Source: Streptomyces albus subsp. albus (GTDB taxonomy: Bacteria > Actinomycetota > Actinomycetes > Streptomycetales > Streptomycetaceae). From it: a stretch of 64,000 bases of DNA. Shown piece after piece: positions 1 to 9,228 of the stretch. The stretch lies in NCBI RefSeq assembly GCF_000725885.1, contig NZ_JODR01000005.1, positions 222,345-286,344 on the forward strand, read 5' to 3'. A program made the translations under genes and the position numbers. The notes beneath the pieces are model-generated. The model searched no databases. It saw nothing but the letters and a program-made list of their open reading frames with translations, and was not told the origin of the DNA. Every line of letters starts with the position of its first letter. Within the stretch, counting starts at the first letter, position 1.

Positions 1-2345
1 ACCGGATCACCCGTGCCGACCTCGACCGCATCCCGATCGGCCGGCCCATCGCCAACTCGACCGCCTACGTGCTGGACGAGGACGGCCGCCCCTGCCCGGT
101 GGGGGTGCCCGGCGAGCTGTACCTGGGCGGCGCGGGGGTCGCCCGCGGCTACCTGGGCCGGCCGGAACTGACCGCCGAACGCTTCGTCCCGGACCCGTTC
201 GCGGGCGCGGTCCGTGACTCGTTCGCGGACGCGGCCCAGGAACCGGAACCGCAAGCGGAACCGCACCCCCGCCCCGGAGCCGCCGGGGGAGGGACGGCCG
301 GCGGTCCGCGGCTCTACCGCAGCGGCGACCTGGCGCGCTGGCGGCCCGACGGGGTGCTGGAGTTCCTCGGCCGGCGCGACCACCAGGTGAAGGTACGCGG
401 CTTCCGGATCGAACCGGCCGAGATCGAGAAGGCCATGACCCGGCACCCCGGCGTCGCCGAGGCCGTCGTCGTGGCCCGGTCCCGCCCCGGCCGCAGCGAG
501 AAACACCTGTGCGGCTACTACACGGGACACCCCGGCGGCCGTGCGGACGAGCACACGGGGACGTCCGCGCCCGCGCCGGAGGACCTGCGGGCCGCCCTCG
601 CCTCGGCGCTGCCCGACCACATGGTCCCCGCCTTCCTGGTGCCGCTGACCGCGCTGCCGCTCAACCACAACGGCAAGGTGGACCGCTCCCGGCTGCCCGA
701 CCCGGACGGGGCACACCTGCTGGACCGGGCCTCCTACGTGCCGCCCCGCGACGAGACCGAAGCCGTTCTCGTGCAACTGGCCGAGAAAGCGCTGGGCATC
801 AGCGGTGTCGGTACCGCCCACGATCTGCGGGACCTGGGAGCGGACTCCCTCACCGCGACGCTGCTGGCCGCCGGCGTGCGGCAGCGCCTCGGCCGCGAGT
901 GCCCCGTCAGCGCCGTCCTGGCCGACGGCACGCTCGCCCGGCTCGCCGCGCGGCTGCGTGCTGCCCCGCCCTACCAGGGCAGCACCGTCCCTGCGGCACC
1001 CCGGCAGTCCACCCATCCGCTCACGCCCCAGCAGCGGCAGGTCTACTTCGAGCAGCTGAAGGACGAGAGCGCGGTCACCTACAACGTGCCCGTCACCCTG
1101 GCCCTGCCCGCCGACACCGAGCCGCACCGGCTGGCCGACGCACTCCAGCAGCTCGCCGCACGGCACGACGCGCTGCGCACCCGCTTCGTCGCCGAGGACG
1201 GGGAGATCCGGCAGCGCGTCGAGCCCACCGTGCGGGTACCGGTGCTGATCGGCGACGGCCCGCCCGGACCGGTACGGGACTTCGTGCGCCCCTTCGACCT
1301 GGGGAAGGCGCCGCTGTGGAGGGCCGGGATCCACCGCACGGCGGCACAGGTGACGCTCCGCCTCGACCTGCACCACATCGTGGTCGACGGCTACTCGCTG
1401 GCGCCGCTCTTCGCCGACCTCGCCGCACTGTACGCGGGCCAGGACGCCCAGCCGCCGCCGCTCCAGTACCGCGACTACGCCCACTGGCTGGCGGGGGAGC
1501 GGGGCGCAGCCCTCCGCGAGGCCCAACGCCCCTACTGGGAGCAGGTGTTCGCCACCCCGCCCGACCCGGCGGACCTGCCCACCGACATGCCCCGCCCGCC
1601 GCTGCGCCCGCTCGACGGCGGCGTCGTCACCGGCGATCTGGGACAGACGCGGACAGCGCGGCTGCGCGCGGTGGCCCGTGAGCACGGCGTGACGCTCTTC
1701 GCCGTCCTCTCCTCCGCCCACAGCCTGCTGCTGGCCGCACTCAAGGGCAGCACGGACGTGACCGTGGGCGTGCCCGTCTCCGGCCGTACGGTGCCGGGGC
1801 TGGAGGGCACGGTGGGCATGTGCGCCAACACGGTGTGCCTGCGCACGGCGGTCGAACCCGGCCTGGACTACGGCACGTTCCTGCGCCGTACCGCCGAGGC
1901 CGCGGAGGGCGCCTTCGCCCACCAGGACTTCCCGTTCGAGGACCTGGTGGCACTGGCCGCGCCGGTGAGGGACTACAGCCGCACCCCCGTGTTCGACGCG
2001 CTCATCGCCCTGCACAGCGGGCGCTATCTGTCCGTCGACTTCCACGGCGCCAGGGTGCCGCTGCGGCTGGAGCAGACCGGCCAGGCCGTCTTCGACCTCA
2101 ACATGCAGATCCACGAGGACGCCGGCACCCTGCGGATCGCCTGGCAGTACGCATCCGGGCTGCTGCGGCACCGGACCGTCGAGGGCTGGTTCGCCACCTT
2201 CACCACGCTGCTGGACGCGCTGTGCGCCGACCCCTCGGCCACGCTCGGCACCCTGCTGCCCGGCCTCGCCCGGCCCCCGGCGCGGCCGGTACCCGGACCG
2301 CAAGCCGCGCCGGAACCGGACGCGAGCTTCGACTTCGACCTGTGA
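1..2345 (+). CDS. NRPS subunit, 3' part (A-T-C), truncated by window edge
   Basis: This is the C-terminal part of a multimodular peptide synthetase; the reading frame (codons from base 3) is open at the left edge. It starts within the adenylation domain: the A6 region (GELYLGGAGVARGYLGRPE), A7 (YRSGDLARW), A8 (QVKVRGFRIEP) and the A10 lysine (NGKVDR) are all present, but the substrate-code residues lie outside the window except the last Lys. A carrier domain follows with DLGADSL, its phosphopantetheine Ser at bases 846-848. A full condensation domain follows with HPLTPQQRQ and an intact HHIVVDG at about 1371-1391. The protein stops after this C domain, so it must hand its chain in trans to the next subunit. 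A long arginine/alanine-poor linker (about 190-300) interrupts A6-A7. Substrate unknown. Confidence 0.95.
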   Translation, partial: RITRADLDRIPIGRPIANSTAYVLDEDGRPCPVGVPGELYLGGAGVARGYLGRPELTAERFVPDPFAGAVRDSFADAAQEPEPQAEPHPRPGAAGGGTAGGPRLYRSGDLARWRPDGVLEFLGRRDHQVKVRGFRIEPAEIEKAMTRHPGVAEAVVVARSRPGRSEKHLCGYYTGHPGGRADEHTGTSAPAPEDLRAALASALPDHMVPAFLVPLTALPLNHNGKVDRSRLPDPDGAHLLDRASYVPPRDETEAVLVQLAEKALGISGVGTAHDLRDLGADSLTATLLAAGVRQRLGRECPVSAVLADGTLARLAARLRAAPPYQGSTVPAAPRQSTHPLTPQQRQVYFEQLKDESAVTYNVPVTLALPADTEPHRLADALQQLAARHDALRTRFVAEDGEIRQRVEPTVRVPVLIGDGPPGPVRDFVRPFDLGKAPLWRAGIHRTAAQVTLRLDLHHIVVDGYSLAPLFADLAALYAGQDAQPPPLQYRDYAHWLAGERGAALREAQRPYWEQVFATPPDPADLPTDMPRPPLRPLDGGVVTGDLGQTRTARLRAVAREHGVTLFAVLSSAHSLLLAALKGSTDVTVGVPVSGRTVPGLEGTVGMCANTVCLRTAVEPGLDYGTFLRRTAEAAEGAFAHQDFPFEDLVALAAPVRDYSRTPVFDALIALHSGRYLSVDFHGARVPLRLEQTGQAVFDLNMQIHEDAGTLRIAWQYASGLLRHRTVEGWFATFTTLLDALCADPSATLGTLLPGLARPPARPVPGPQAAPEPDASFDFDL

Positions 2346-2436
2346 CCCGGCCGTCACCGGCCCGCGCTCCGCCGGCGACGGCGCGGCACGGGCGACGGCC
2401 GCGTCCCGCGAGCCGGACGCCACCACGACTCCGGCC

Positions 2437-2531
2437 GCACACCGTCCTGTCCACCGCACACCGTCCTGTCCACCGCACACCGTCCTGTCCACCGCACACC
2501 GTCCTGTCCACCGCACACCGCCCTGTCCGAC
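2437..2531. repeat. Five tandem copies of a 19-bp unit between two NRPS genes
   Basis: Between the stop at 2345 and the ATG at 2582 lies 236 bp without a gene. It contains a 19-bp unit (GCACACCGTCCTGTCCACC) repeated head to tail from 2437, 2456, 2475 and 2494. A fifth, degenerate copy starts at 2513 with a T-to-C change and a diverged end. The first four copies agree almost completely. The unit length is not a multiple of three and the repeats lie outside both reading frames. Probably slippage-prone spacer or a regulatory/RNA element; no function is shown. Confidence 0.9.
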
Positions 2532-2581
2532 GTCACTCCACACCTCGCTCGACCTCTCACCGCACCGTGCAGGAGACATCC

Positions 2582-5500
2582 ATGCAACTGCTCGACTCCG
2601 ACGCAGCACGCTCCGCACCGTCACCGCAGGCCGTGTACTGGCGATCCCGGTTGGCCTCGCTCGCGGAGACGTGCGGGTTCCTGCCCGACTTCCGGCCACC
2701 CGCCGGCCATGACCACACCGACCCGGTGCCGCCCGAGCGCGGCGCCCTCACCGTGCCGCTCGGCGCGGACCTCACCGAGCGGCTCGACCGCATCAGCCGC
2801 AACCGCCCCGAGATGCTGGCCGTCCTCCTCACCTCCGCCCTGGCCGCACTGCTGGGCCGGTGCACGGGCCGGGAGGAGGTGACCGTCGCCCTGCCGAAGC
2901 GGGGTGCCGCGCCGGGGTTCGCCGACGGACCGCTGCCCGTCTCCGTCGATCCGCGCGGCTGCCTGCGCGAACTGCTGGTCCGGGTCGGCGCCGCCGTCCA
3001 GGAGGCGGAGCGCAACCAGGACTGCGATGTGGCGGCGCTCGCCCGTGAACTGGATGTGACCGGCGTCCTGGAGACCGGACTGGCGCTCGACGGGCACCAC
3101 GAGGCCGGTTTCACCGCATCCGGTGTGATGCTCACCGTCTCCCGGACGGACGATGAGGAGCTGACGGCCGCCTTCTCCTTCGACCGGCACCGCTTCGCCG
3201 AAAGCTCCCTCGCCCACCTCGGCGCCCACTTCCGCCGGCTGCTGGAGGGAGCCACCGAGGAACCCGACCGGCAACTGTCCGGCCTCCCTTTGTGGAGCAC
3301 GGACGACGAGCGGATCGTCCAGACGGCCAACGACACCGCGCGGCCCTTCGACCAGGACGCCACCCTGCACGGCCTGTTCGCCGCCCAGGCGGCCCGCACG
3401 CCTGACGCCCCGGCGCTGCTCGCCGACGAGGACACCGTCACCTACGCCGCGCTCGACGCACGCGCCAACCGGCTGGCGCACACCCTGCGGGAGCGGGGCG
3501 TGGGCCCCGGCTCGATCGTCGCGCTGGTCACCGAGCGGTCGCCGGAGATGATGACGGCCCTGCTCGCCGTGCTGAAGGCCGGCGGCGCCTACCTGCCCAT
3601 CGACCCGTCGTACCCGCAGGCCCGGATCGACCACCTGCTGGCCGACAGCGGTGCACGACTGGTGCTGCACCAGGCCCGGTTCGGCGCACTGGTGGACGGC
3701 AGGCCGGCCCTCGACCTGGACGAGACGGCGTCGTACGCGGACCGTACGGACCCGGTGGACGAGACGGCGGGCGCGGGGGACGTCGCCTACGTCATCTACA
3801 CCTCCGGCTCGACGGGGCGGCCCAAGGGAGTGCTGGTCGAGCACCGCAGCGCCGTCAACCGGCTCCAGTGGATGCAGCGGGCCTATCCGCTCGGAGCCCA
3901 GGACGTCGTCCTGCAGAAGACGTCCATCTCCTTCGACGTGTCCGTATGGGAGCTGTTCTGGTGGTCCCTGGCCGGCGCGGCGCTGGCGCTGCCCGCCCCC
4001 GGCACGGAGAAGGACCCGGCGGCGCTGCTCGCGGCACTCGGCCGGCACCGGGTGACCACCACGCACTTCGTGCCGTCGATGCTGGGCATGTTCCTCGGCC
4101 ACCTCGACCGGTTCGGCGGCGGGGAGGCCACGCGGTCGCTGCGGCAGGTCTTCACCAGCGGCGAGGCCCTGGCGCCCGCGCAGGCCGACGGCTTCGCGCG
4201 GCTCGTCCCGCACGCCCGTCTGGTCAATCTGTACGGGCCCACCGAGGCGACCGTCGACGTCTCCCACCAGCCCGTCGAAGGACTCGGCGACCGCGCGCGG
4301 CTGCCCATCGGGCTGCCCATCGACAACCTCCGGCTGTACGTGCTGGACGGCGGTGGACGGCAGGCACCCGTCGGCGTTCCCGGCGAACTGCACATCGCCG
4401 GTACGGGCGTGGCCCGCGGCTATCTGGGCCGGCCGGAGCTGACCGCCCAGCGGTTCGTGACCGGCGAGGCGGTGCGCGAGGCCACCGGTGAGGAACGGCT
4501 CTACCGCACCGGGGACCTGGTGCGCCGGCTGCCCGATGGTGCCCTGGAGTACCTGGGCCGCATCGACGAGCAGGTGAAGGTACGCGGGTTCCGCGTCGAG
4601 CCGGGGGAGATCGAGGAGCGGCTGCGCACCCACCCCCGGGTGCGGGACGCCGCCGTCGTCGCCGTGGACGACGGCTGGCAGACGTCGCTGCGCGGCTTCG
4701 CCGTGCTGACCGGCGAGGCCACCGAGGCGGAGCTGAAGGAGCATGTGGCGGCGGCCCTGCCCGGCTACATGGTGCCCGGCCGGCTCGTCGCCGTCGACGA
4801 GCTGCCGCTGACGCCCAACGGCAAACTCGACCGCGCCGCCCTGCGCCGCCCGGAGGCCCTGCGCAAGAAGGCGCCCGCACACGTGGAGCCGCGCAACCCG
4901 CGCGAGGAGACCCTGGCCGGGATCTGGCGCCAGGTGCTCGGCTGCGAGCGGGTGGGGGTGAAGGACAACTTCTTCGCGCTGGGCGGCAACTCCATCCACT
5001 TCGTCTCCGTGCTGGCCAAGGCCCGTGAGGCGGGACTGGACTTCACCTTCCAGCAGCTGTTCAGGCACCAGACCATCGCCCAGCTGGTGGCGTCGATGGA
5101 GGAGACGGCCGGCGCGGGAAAGGCGGAGGAGGACGTGGCGGCCCGCGGCGCCTTCCGGCCCTTCGAGCTGGTCTCGGACCAGGACCGGGCGCTGCTGCCC
5201 GACGACGCGGAGGACGCCTACCCGCTCTCGATGCTCCAGGCCGGGCTGATCTTCCAGACGGAGATCACCGGCGGACTGGGCCAGTACCACGACGTCCTCA
5301 GCTACACCGTCACCGGCGCCTTCGACACCGCCGCCTTCACCGAGGCCGTACGGCTGCTGACGCTGCGGCACCCGATCCTGCGCACCACCTACCACCTGAC
5401 CGGGTACAGCGAATTCCTCCAGATCGTGCACCGCCGGGTGCCGCCGCCGCTGACCGTGACCGACCTGCGGCACCTGGACGAGGCGGGACAGGCGGCCTGG

Positions 5501-7603
5501 CACGAGGAGTGGCTGGCCGCGGAGAAGGCCCGCCGCTTCGTGTGGGAAGAGGGCGGACTGGTCACCCTGCATGTGCAGATCCTGGGCGACGAGCTGTACC
5601 GGTACACGGTCAGCCAGCACAACTCCGCGCTGGACGGCTGGTCCATCTCGCTGCTGCACACCCAGCTGTTCGAGCTGTACCACCAGGTGCGCGAGGGCCG
5701 TCGGACCGCACGGCCCGCCGTCGACAACCACCTGCGCAACTTCGTCGGGCTGGAGACCGAGGCACTGCGCAACGAGCGGTCCGGCGAGTTCTGGCGCACG
5801 GTGCTGGCCGACGCGCGTCCGGCTGACGTACCGCCGCGGCCGGACGCGGTCCCCACCGACGACTTCCGCGTCGTACTGCGGGACGTGCCGCTGCCCGCGG
5901 GTCTCACCCAGCGCATCGAGGCCACGGCGGACGCCCTGTCGGTGCCGTTCAAGGACGTGCTGCTGGCAGCGCACATGAAGGTGCTGAGCCTGGTGAGCGG
6001 GCAGCCGGCCGTGATGACCGGCTACGAACACAGCGGCCGGCCCGAGTTGCCCGACGCGGAGACGACGCTGGGCCTGCACCTGAACACGGTGCCGTTCCAG
6101 ATCGAGGTGGCCGGCGGCAGCTGGGCCGATCTGGTGCGGCGCGTCTACCGCGCCGAACTGGAGCTGCTGCCGCACCGGCGGTACCCGATGGCGCAGATGA
6201 AGCAGGACCTGGCCACCCAGCGGCAGCTGTTCTCCACCACCTTCAACTTCACGCACTTCTACCTGCTGAAGAACCTGCGCGAACTGCCCGAGTTCTCCAT
6301 GCTCCAGATGCGCGTGGACTCCGAGACGGAGTTCCCCTTCCGCACCGAGTTCTCCCGGCACTTCGCCGACGACGAGGTGCAGCTGTGCCTGCACTACCAC
6401 ACGCACCTGTACGACGAGGCGCAGATCGACCGGATCGGCGGCTACTTCGTCCGCGTGCTGGAGCTGATGGCGAGCGAGCCCGACGCCCCGCACGAGGCGC
6501 ACCGGCTGCTGGACGACGCGGACCTCGCGCTGCTGGGCACCGCGCCGCTGCCCGAGCAGTCCGGCGCCGCTCCCGCGCCCGGCGGCACCGCCTCGCGGGC
6601 CACCGTCGAGCGGATCCGCACCGTCTGGCAGCACGTGCTGGATCTGCCCGACGGGGAGATCGGCGACGGGGACGACTTCTTCGCGCTGGGCGGCAACTCC
6701 CTCTCGGCGCTGCGCGTCGTGCTGGAACTGGACGGGCTGGTCACCCTCACCGATCTGACCCGCGTGCCCCGGCTGGAGGAGCTGGCCGCCCTGGTCGACG
6801 GCCGCGGGGAGGAGGACGAGGAACTGCTCCACCTGCTCACCTCGGCCGGCCGGGACGCGCGGGCCGCCGTCATCTGCGTGCCGTACCCGTGCGGGCACCC
6901 GGTCAACTTCAAACCGCTGGCGGAGGAGATCGAGAAGCGCGACCCGGACCTGATGGTGCTCGGGCTGGAACCGCCGGGGCACAGCCCCAGCCGTCCGGGC
7001 CCGTTCACCGACGTGACTCAGACCGTCGAGCGGGTGGTCGCCGAGATCGAGGCGAAGGCCGACCTGCCGCTGATCCTGTGGGGGCACTGCGGCGGCGCGG
7101 CCGTCACGGTCGAGCTGGCCCGGGTGCTGGAGGAGCGCGGCTTCGACCTGCGGGAGGTCTTCATCGGCTCCAAGCTGCTGCCGCCGGCCCCGGACATGCG
7201 CGAGTCGATCGAGATGATCGAGAGCTGGACGGACGAGGAGATCATCTCCTACATGGTCGAGGAGACCGGCTACTCCGAACTGGACGGCCTCGACCACCGC
7301 TACACCGCCTTCACCGGCGACCTGTTCCGGCACGACGTGTGCGGCGGCTACCGGTACTTCATCGGGCTGACCGAACAGGATCCCGGGTGGCGGATCGAGG
7401 CGCCCTTCACCGTCGTCGTCGCCGACGACGACAAGGGCCTGGCCCACGCCGCCGACGAGTACCGCTGCTGGGAGCGGGTGGCCACCACCGTCCGCTTCCA
7501 CCGGCTCGCCTCCGGCGGCCACTACTTCGTGCGCGGCAACCCGGCCGCCACGGCCGAACTGATCGAGCGGGCGTGGACGTCCGCCGCCGGACTGGAGGAC
7601 TGA
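2582..7603 (+). CDS. NRPS: half-C, A(Ser), T, C, T, Cys-type thioesterase
   Basis: Peptide synthetase subunit of 1673 residues; ATG preceded by GCAGGAGACATCC. Order: residues 1-250 resemble only the C-terminal half of a condensation domain, without an HHxxxDG motif. The A domain (about 255-760) has code residues read by alignment to GrsA as DVWHFSLVDK, identical to the EntF serine code. T1 has Ser804. The second C domain (about 876-1310) has HNSALDG at 1013-1019, so the second, catalytic His of HHxxxDG is Asn. T2 has Ser1373 and no A domain of its own. The C-terminal thioesterase has GHCGG with Cys1503 where Ser is usual. T2 must therefore be charged in trans, perhaps by the Thr-type subunit at 9229. 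Cys nucleophiles are known in the thioesterases that close the rings of obafluorin (beta-lactone) and sulfazecin (beta-lactam). The product is unknown. Confidence 0.96.
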   Translation: MQLLDSDAARSAPSPQAVYWRSRLASLAETCGFLPDFRPPAGHDHTDPVPPERGALTVPLGADLTERLDRISRNRPEMLAVLLTSALAALLGRCTGREEVTVALPKRGAAPGFADGPLPVSVDPRGCLRELLVRVGAAVQEAERNQDCDVAALARELDVTGVLETGLALDGHHEAGFTASGVMLTVSRTDDEELTAAFSFDRHRFAESSLAHLGAHFRRLLEGATEEPDRQLSGLPLWSTDDERIVQTANDTARPFDQDATLHGLFAAQAARTPDAPALLADEDTVTYAALDARANRLAHTLRERGVGPGSIVALVTERSPEMMTALLAVLKAGGAYLPIDPSYPQARIDHLLADSGARLVLHQARFGALVDGRPALDLDETASYADRTDPVDETAGAGDVAYVIYTSGSTGRPKGVLVEHRSAVNRLQWMQRAYPLGAQDVVLQKTSISFDVSVWELFWWSLAGAALALPAPGTEKDPAALLAALGRHRVTTTHFVPSMLGMFLGHLDRFGGGEATRSLRQVFTSGEALAPAQADGFARLVPHARLVNLYGPTEATVDVSHQPVEGLGDRARLPIGLPIDNLRLYVLDGGGRQAPVGVPGELHIAGTGVARGYLGRPELTAQRFVTGEAVREATGEERLYRTGDLVRRLPDGALEYLGRIDEQVKVRGFRVEPGEIEERLRTHPRVRDAAVVAVDDGWQTSLRGFAVLTGEATEAELKEHVAAALPGYMVPGRLVAVDELPLTPNGKLDRAALRRPEALRKKAPAHVEPRNPREETLAGIWRQVLGCERVGVKDNFFALGGNSIHFVSVLAKAREAGLDFTFQQLFRHQTIAQLVASMEETAGAGKAEEDVAARGAFRPFELVSDQDRALLPDDAEDAYPLSMLQAGLIFQTEITGGLGQYHDVLSYTVTGAFDTAAFTEAVRLLTLRHPILRTTYHLTGYSEFLQIVHRRVPPPLTVTDLRHLDEAGQAAWHEEWLAAEKARRFVWEEGGLVTLHVQILGDELYRYTVSQHNSALDGWSISLLHTQLFELYHQVREGRRTARPAVDNHLRNFVGLETEALRNERSGEFWRTVLADARPADVPPRPDAVPTDDFRVVLRDVPLPAGLTQRIEATADALSVPFKDVLLAAHMKVLSLVSGQPAVMTGYEHSGRPELPDAETTLGLHLNTVPFQIEVAGGSWADLVRRVYRAELELLPHRRYPMAQMKQDLATQRQLFSTTFNFTHFYLLKNLRELPEFSMLQMRVDSETEFPFRTEFSRHFADDEVQLCLHYHTHLYDEAQIDRIGGYFVRVLELMASEPDAPHEAHRLLDDADLALLGTAPLPEQSGAAPAPGGTASRATVERIRTVWQHVLDLPDGEIGDGDDFFALGGNSLSALRVVLELDGLVTLTDLTRVPRLEELAALVDGRGEEDEELLHLLTSAGRDARAAVICVPYPCGHPVNFKPLAEEIEKRDPDLMVLGLEPPGHSPSRPGPFTDVTQTVERVVAEIEAKADLPLILWGHCGGAAVTVELARVLEERGFDLREVFIGSKLLPPAPDMRESIEMIESWTDEEIISYMVEETGYSELDGLDHRYTAFTGDLFRHDVCGGYRYFIGLTEQDPGWRIEAPFTVVVADDDKGLAHAADEYRCWERVATTVRFHRLASGGHYFVRGNPAATAELIERAWTSAAGLED

Positions 7604-7604
7604 C

Positions 7605-8318
7605 ATGCCGATCCCTGTGCTCTGCTTCCCGTTCGCCGGGGCCGGTGCCTCCGTTTACCGCCGCTGCCAGGAGTACGGCAGCGACACCGTGCGGATCCTC
7701 CCCGTGCAGCTCCCCGGCCGGGAGGAGAGGTTCGGCGAGCCGCTGCACACCGAGGTGACGGCCGCGGTGGACGGCCTGCTGCCCGAGGTGCTCGACCTGG
7801 TGGCCGGACACCCCGCCGTGGCGCTCTTCGGCCACAGCCTGGGCGCCGTGCTCGCCTACGAGACGGCCCACCGCATCGCCGGGCTCGGCCGGCCCGAACT
7901 GGTCACCCTCGTCGTCAGCGGCTCACCCGGCCCCTGGACACAGCGGGAGACCCGCGCCACCGGGCTGACCGACGAGGAGTTCCTGCGCCAGGTGCGCGAG
8001 TTCGCCGGCTACAGCCACCCGGCCCTCGAACACCCGGAGCTGCGCGAGATGCTGCTGCCGCCGCTGCGGGCCGATGTGGAGATGCACGAGAACTACCGGT
8101 CGCCGTCCGAGAAGCCGCTGGCCGTTCCCCTCGTCTCCGTACGCGGCGAGGACGACGAACTGGTCTCCCGGCAGCAGGCCGCCGAGTGGGAGGCCGCCAC
8201 CACCGGCGGCTGCCGTCAGGTCGAACTCCCCGGCGGCCACATGTACCTGGTGGACGACCCGGCCGGACTGATGCGGCTGCTCGAAGCGGAACTGGCCGGT
8301 CAGGGGGCGGGCAGATGA
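7605..8318 (+). CDS. Type II thioesterase (editing)
   Basis: A 237-residue alpha/beta hydrolase of the stand-alone thioesterase family that accompanies NRPS and PKS systems. It begins with the typical FPFAGAGAS oxyanion segment, carries the nucleophile elbow GHSLG (Ser) and a C-terminal His in GGHMYL, and is close to the usual 240-260 residues. Such enzymes hydrolyse misprimed or stalled acyl groups from carrier domains in the cytoplasm. The start lies one base after the NRPS stop and its own stop overlaps the next ATG, so it is part of the same operon. Unlike the integrated thioesterase of the previous gene, it keeps the normal Ser. A transfer role (SyrC-like shuttling between carrier domains) is possible in principle, but SyrC-type enzymes use Cys. 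Confidence 0.93.
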   Translation: MPIPVLCFPFAGAGASVYRRCQEYGSDTVRILPVQLPGREERFGEPLHTEVTAAVDGLLPEVLDLVAGHPAVALFGHSLGAVLAYETAHRIAGLGRPELVTLVVSGSPGPWTQRETRATGLTDEEFLRQVREFAGYSHPALEHPELREMLLPPLRADVEMHENYRSPSEKPLAVPLVSVRGEDDELVSRQQAAEWEAATTGGCRQVELPGGHMYLVDDPAGLMRLLEAELAGQGAGR

Positions 8319-9169
8319 CACAGCTGCTCGGCGCCCCGCCCCTGGCGGGCAAGGCGGCCGTCATCACGGGGGCGGCCCGCGGCATCGGCCGGGCGTGCGC
8401 GCTGGCGTACGCCCGCGCCGGGGCCGACCTGATGCTCACCGACATCGCCCGCGACCTGCCGGGCGTCCCCTACCCGCTGGGCACGGCAGGCCAGCTGGCC
8501 CACACCGCTCAGCTGTGCCGGGAGGCGGGAGCGGACACGGCGGTGGTGACCACCGCCGAGGCGGACGTACGCGACCTGGACGCGGTGCACGCGGTCGTGG
8601 CGGCGGCGCTGGACCGGTTCGGCCGCATCGACGTCGTGATCAACAACGCGGGCATCGCCGCGCCGTCCGGCAAGACCGTGCACGACATCACGCCGGACGA
8701 ATGGGAGCTGATGCTGGACGTCGACGTGTCGGGTGCCTGGCGGATGATCCGCGCGGTGGGCGCGGCGCTGACCCGGCAGCGCGGCGGCAGCGTCATCAAT
8801 GTCTCGTCCACCGCGGGCCTGGTCGGCTACCGGCACTTCGCCGGATATGTGACGGCCAAGCACGCACTCGTCGGGCTGACCAAATCGGCGGCACTGGACC
8901 TGGCGCCGTTCGGGGTGCGGGTCAACGCGCTGTGCCCCGGCTCGGTACGGGACGACGAGGCTGCCGAGGGCGTCATGCTCAGCGAGATCGCCCGCTCCCT
9001 CGACGTGCCGGTGGCCGAGCACGAGGAGACGTTCGTGGCGGCGCAGCCGATGAACCGGCTGATCGAACCGGAGGACGTGGCGGGCGCCGCGGTGTGGCTG
9101 GGCTCCGACGCATCCCGCCAGGTGACCGGGTCCACGGTCACCGTCGACGGCGGGTTCACCAGCCGGTGA
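8315..9169 (+). CDS. SDR oxidoreductase, resembling the mycofactocin-coupled subfamily
   Basis: A 284-residue short-chain dehydrogenase whose ATG overlaps the preceding stop (ATGA). It has the cofactor motif TGAARGIG, NNAG, the catalytic Ser in NVSSTAG and YVTAKHA (Tyr and Lys), and the C-terminal VTVDGGFTS. After the second strand it has the insertion DIARDLPGVPYPLG followed by QLAHTAQLC. That insertion is characteristic of the SDR subfamily modelled as TIGR03971, whose members often hold NAD tightly and use mycofactocin as external acceptor; this assignment is from memory of the motif. Lying inside the NRPS operon, it probably oxidises or reduces a hydroxyl/carbonyl on a precursor or the peptide, for example a Ser or Thr side chain. 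No mycofactocin genes are visible here. Confidence 0.9.
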   Translation: MTQLLGAPPLAGKAAVITGAARGIGRACALAYARAGADLMLTDIARDLPGVPYPLGTAGQLAHTAQLCREAGADTAVVTTAEADVRDLDAVHAVVAAALDRFGRIDVVINNAGIAAPSGKTVHDITPDEWELMLDVDVSGAWRMIRAVGAALTRQRGGSVINVSSTAGLVGYRHFAGYVTAKHALVGLTKSAALDLAPFGVRVNALCPGSVRDDEAAEGVMLSEIARSLDVPVAEHEETFVAAQPMNRLIEPEDVAGAAVWLGSDASRQVTGSTVTVDGGFTSR

Positions 9170-9228
9170 GCGGCGACGGCACACCCCCGCCTCACGGGGG
9201 AGACGGGGAGAGCGGGGAGGGAAGGACC

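Noticed and set aside
2437..2531. 19-bp repeats considered as a CRISPR array
   Set aside because: Copies are directly adjacent with no spacers and no cas genes are present.
2621..7606. Very long minus-strand open frame opposite the serine NRPS gene
   Set aside because: It mirrors the + strand codon periodicity of a high-GC gene, has no recognisable domains, and its sequence is full of repeated Gln/Val/Gly runs typical of antisense frames.
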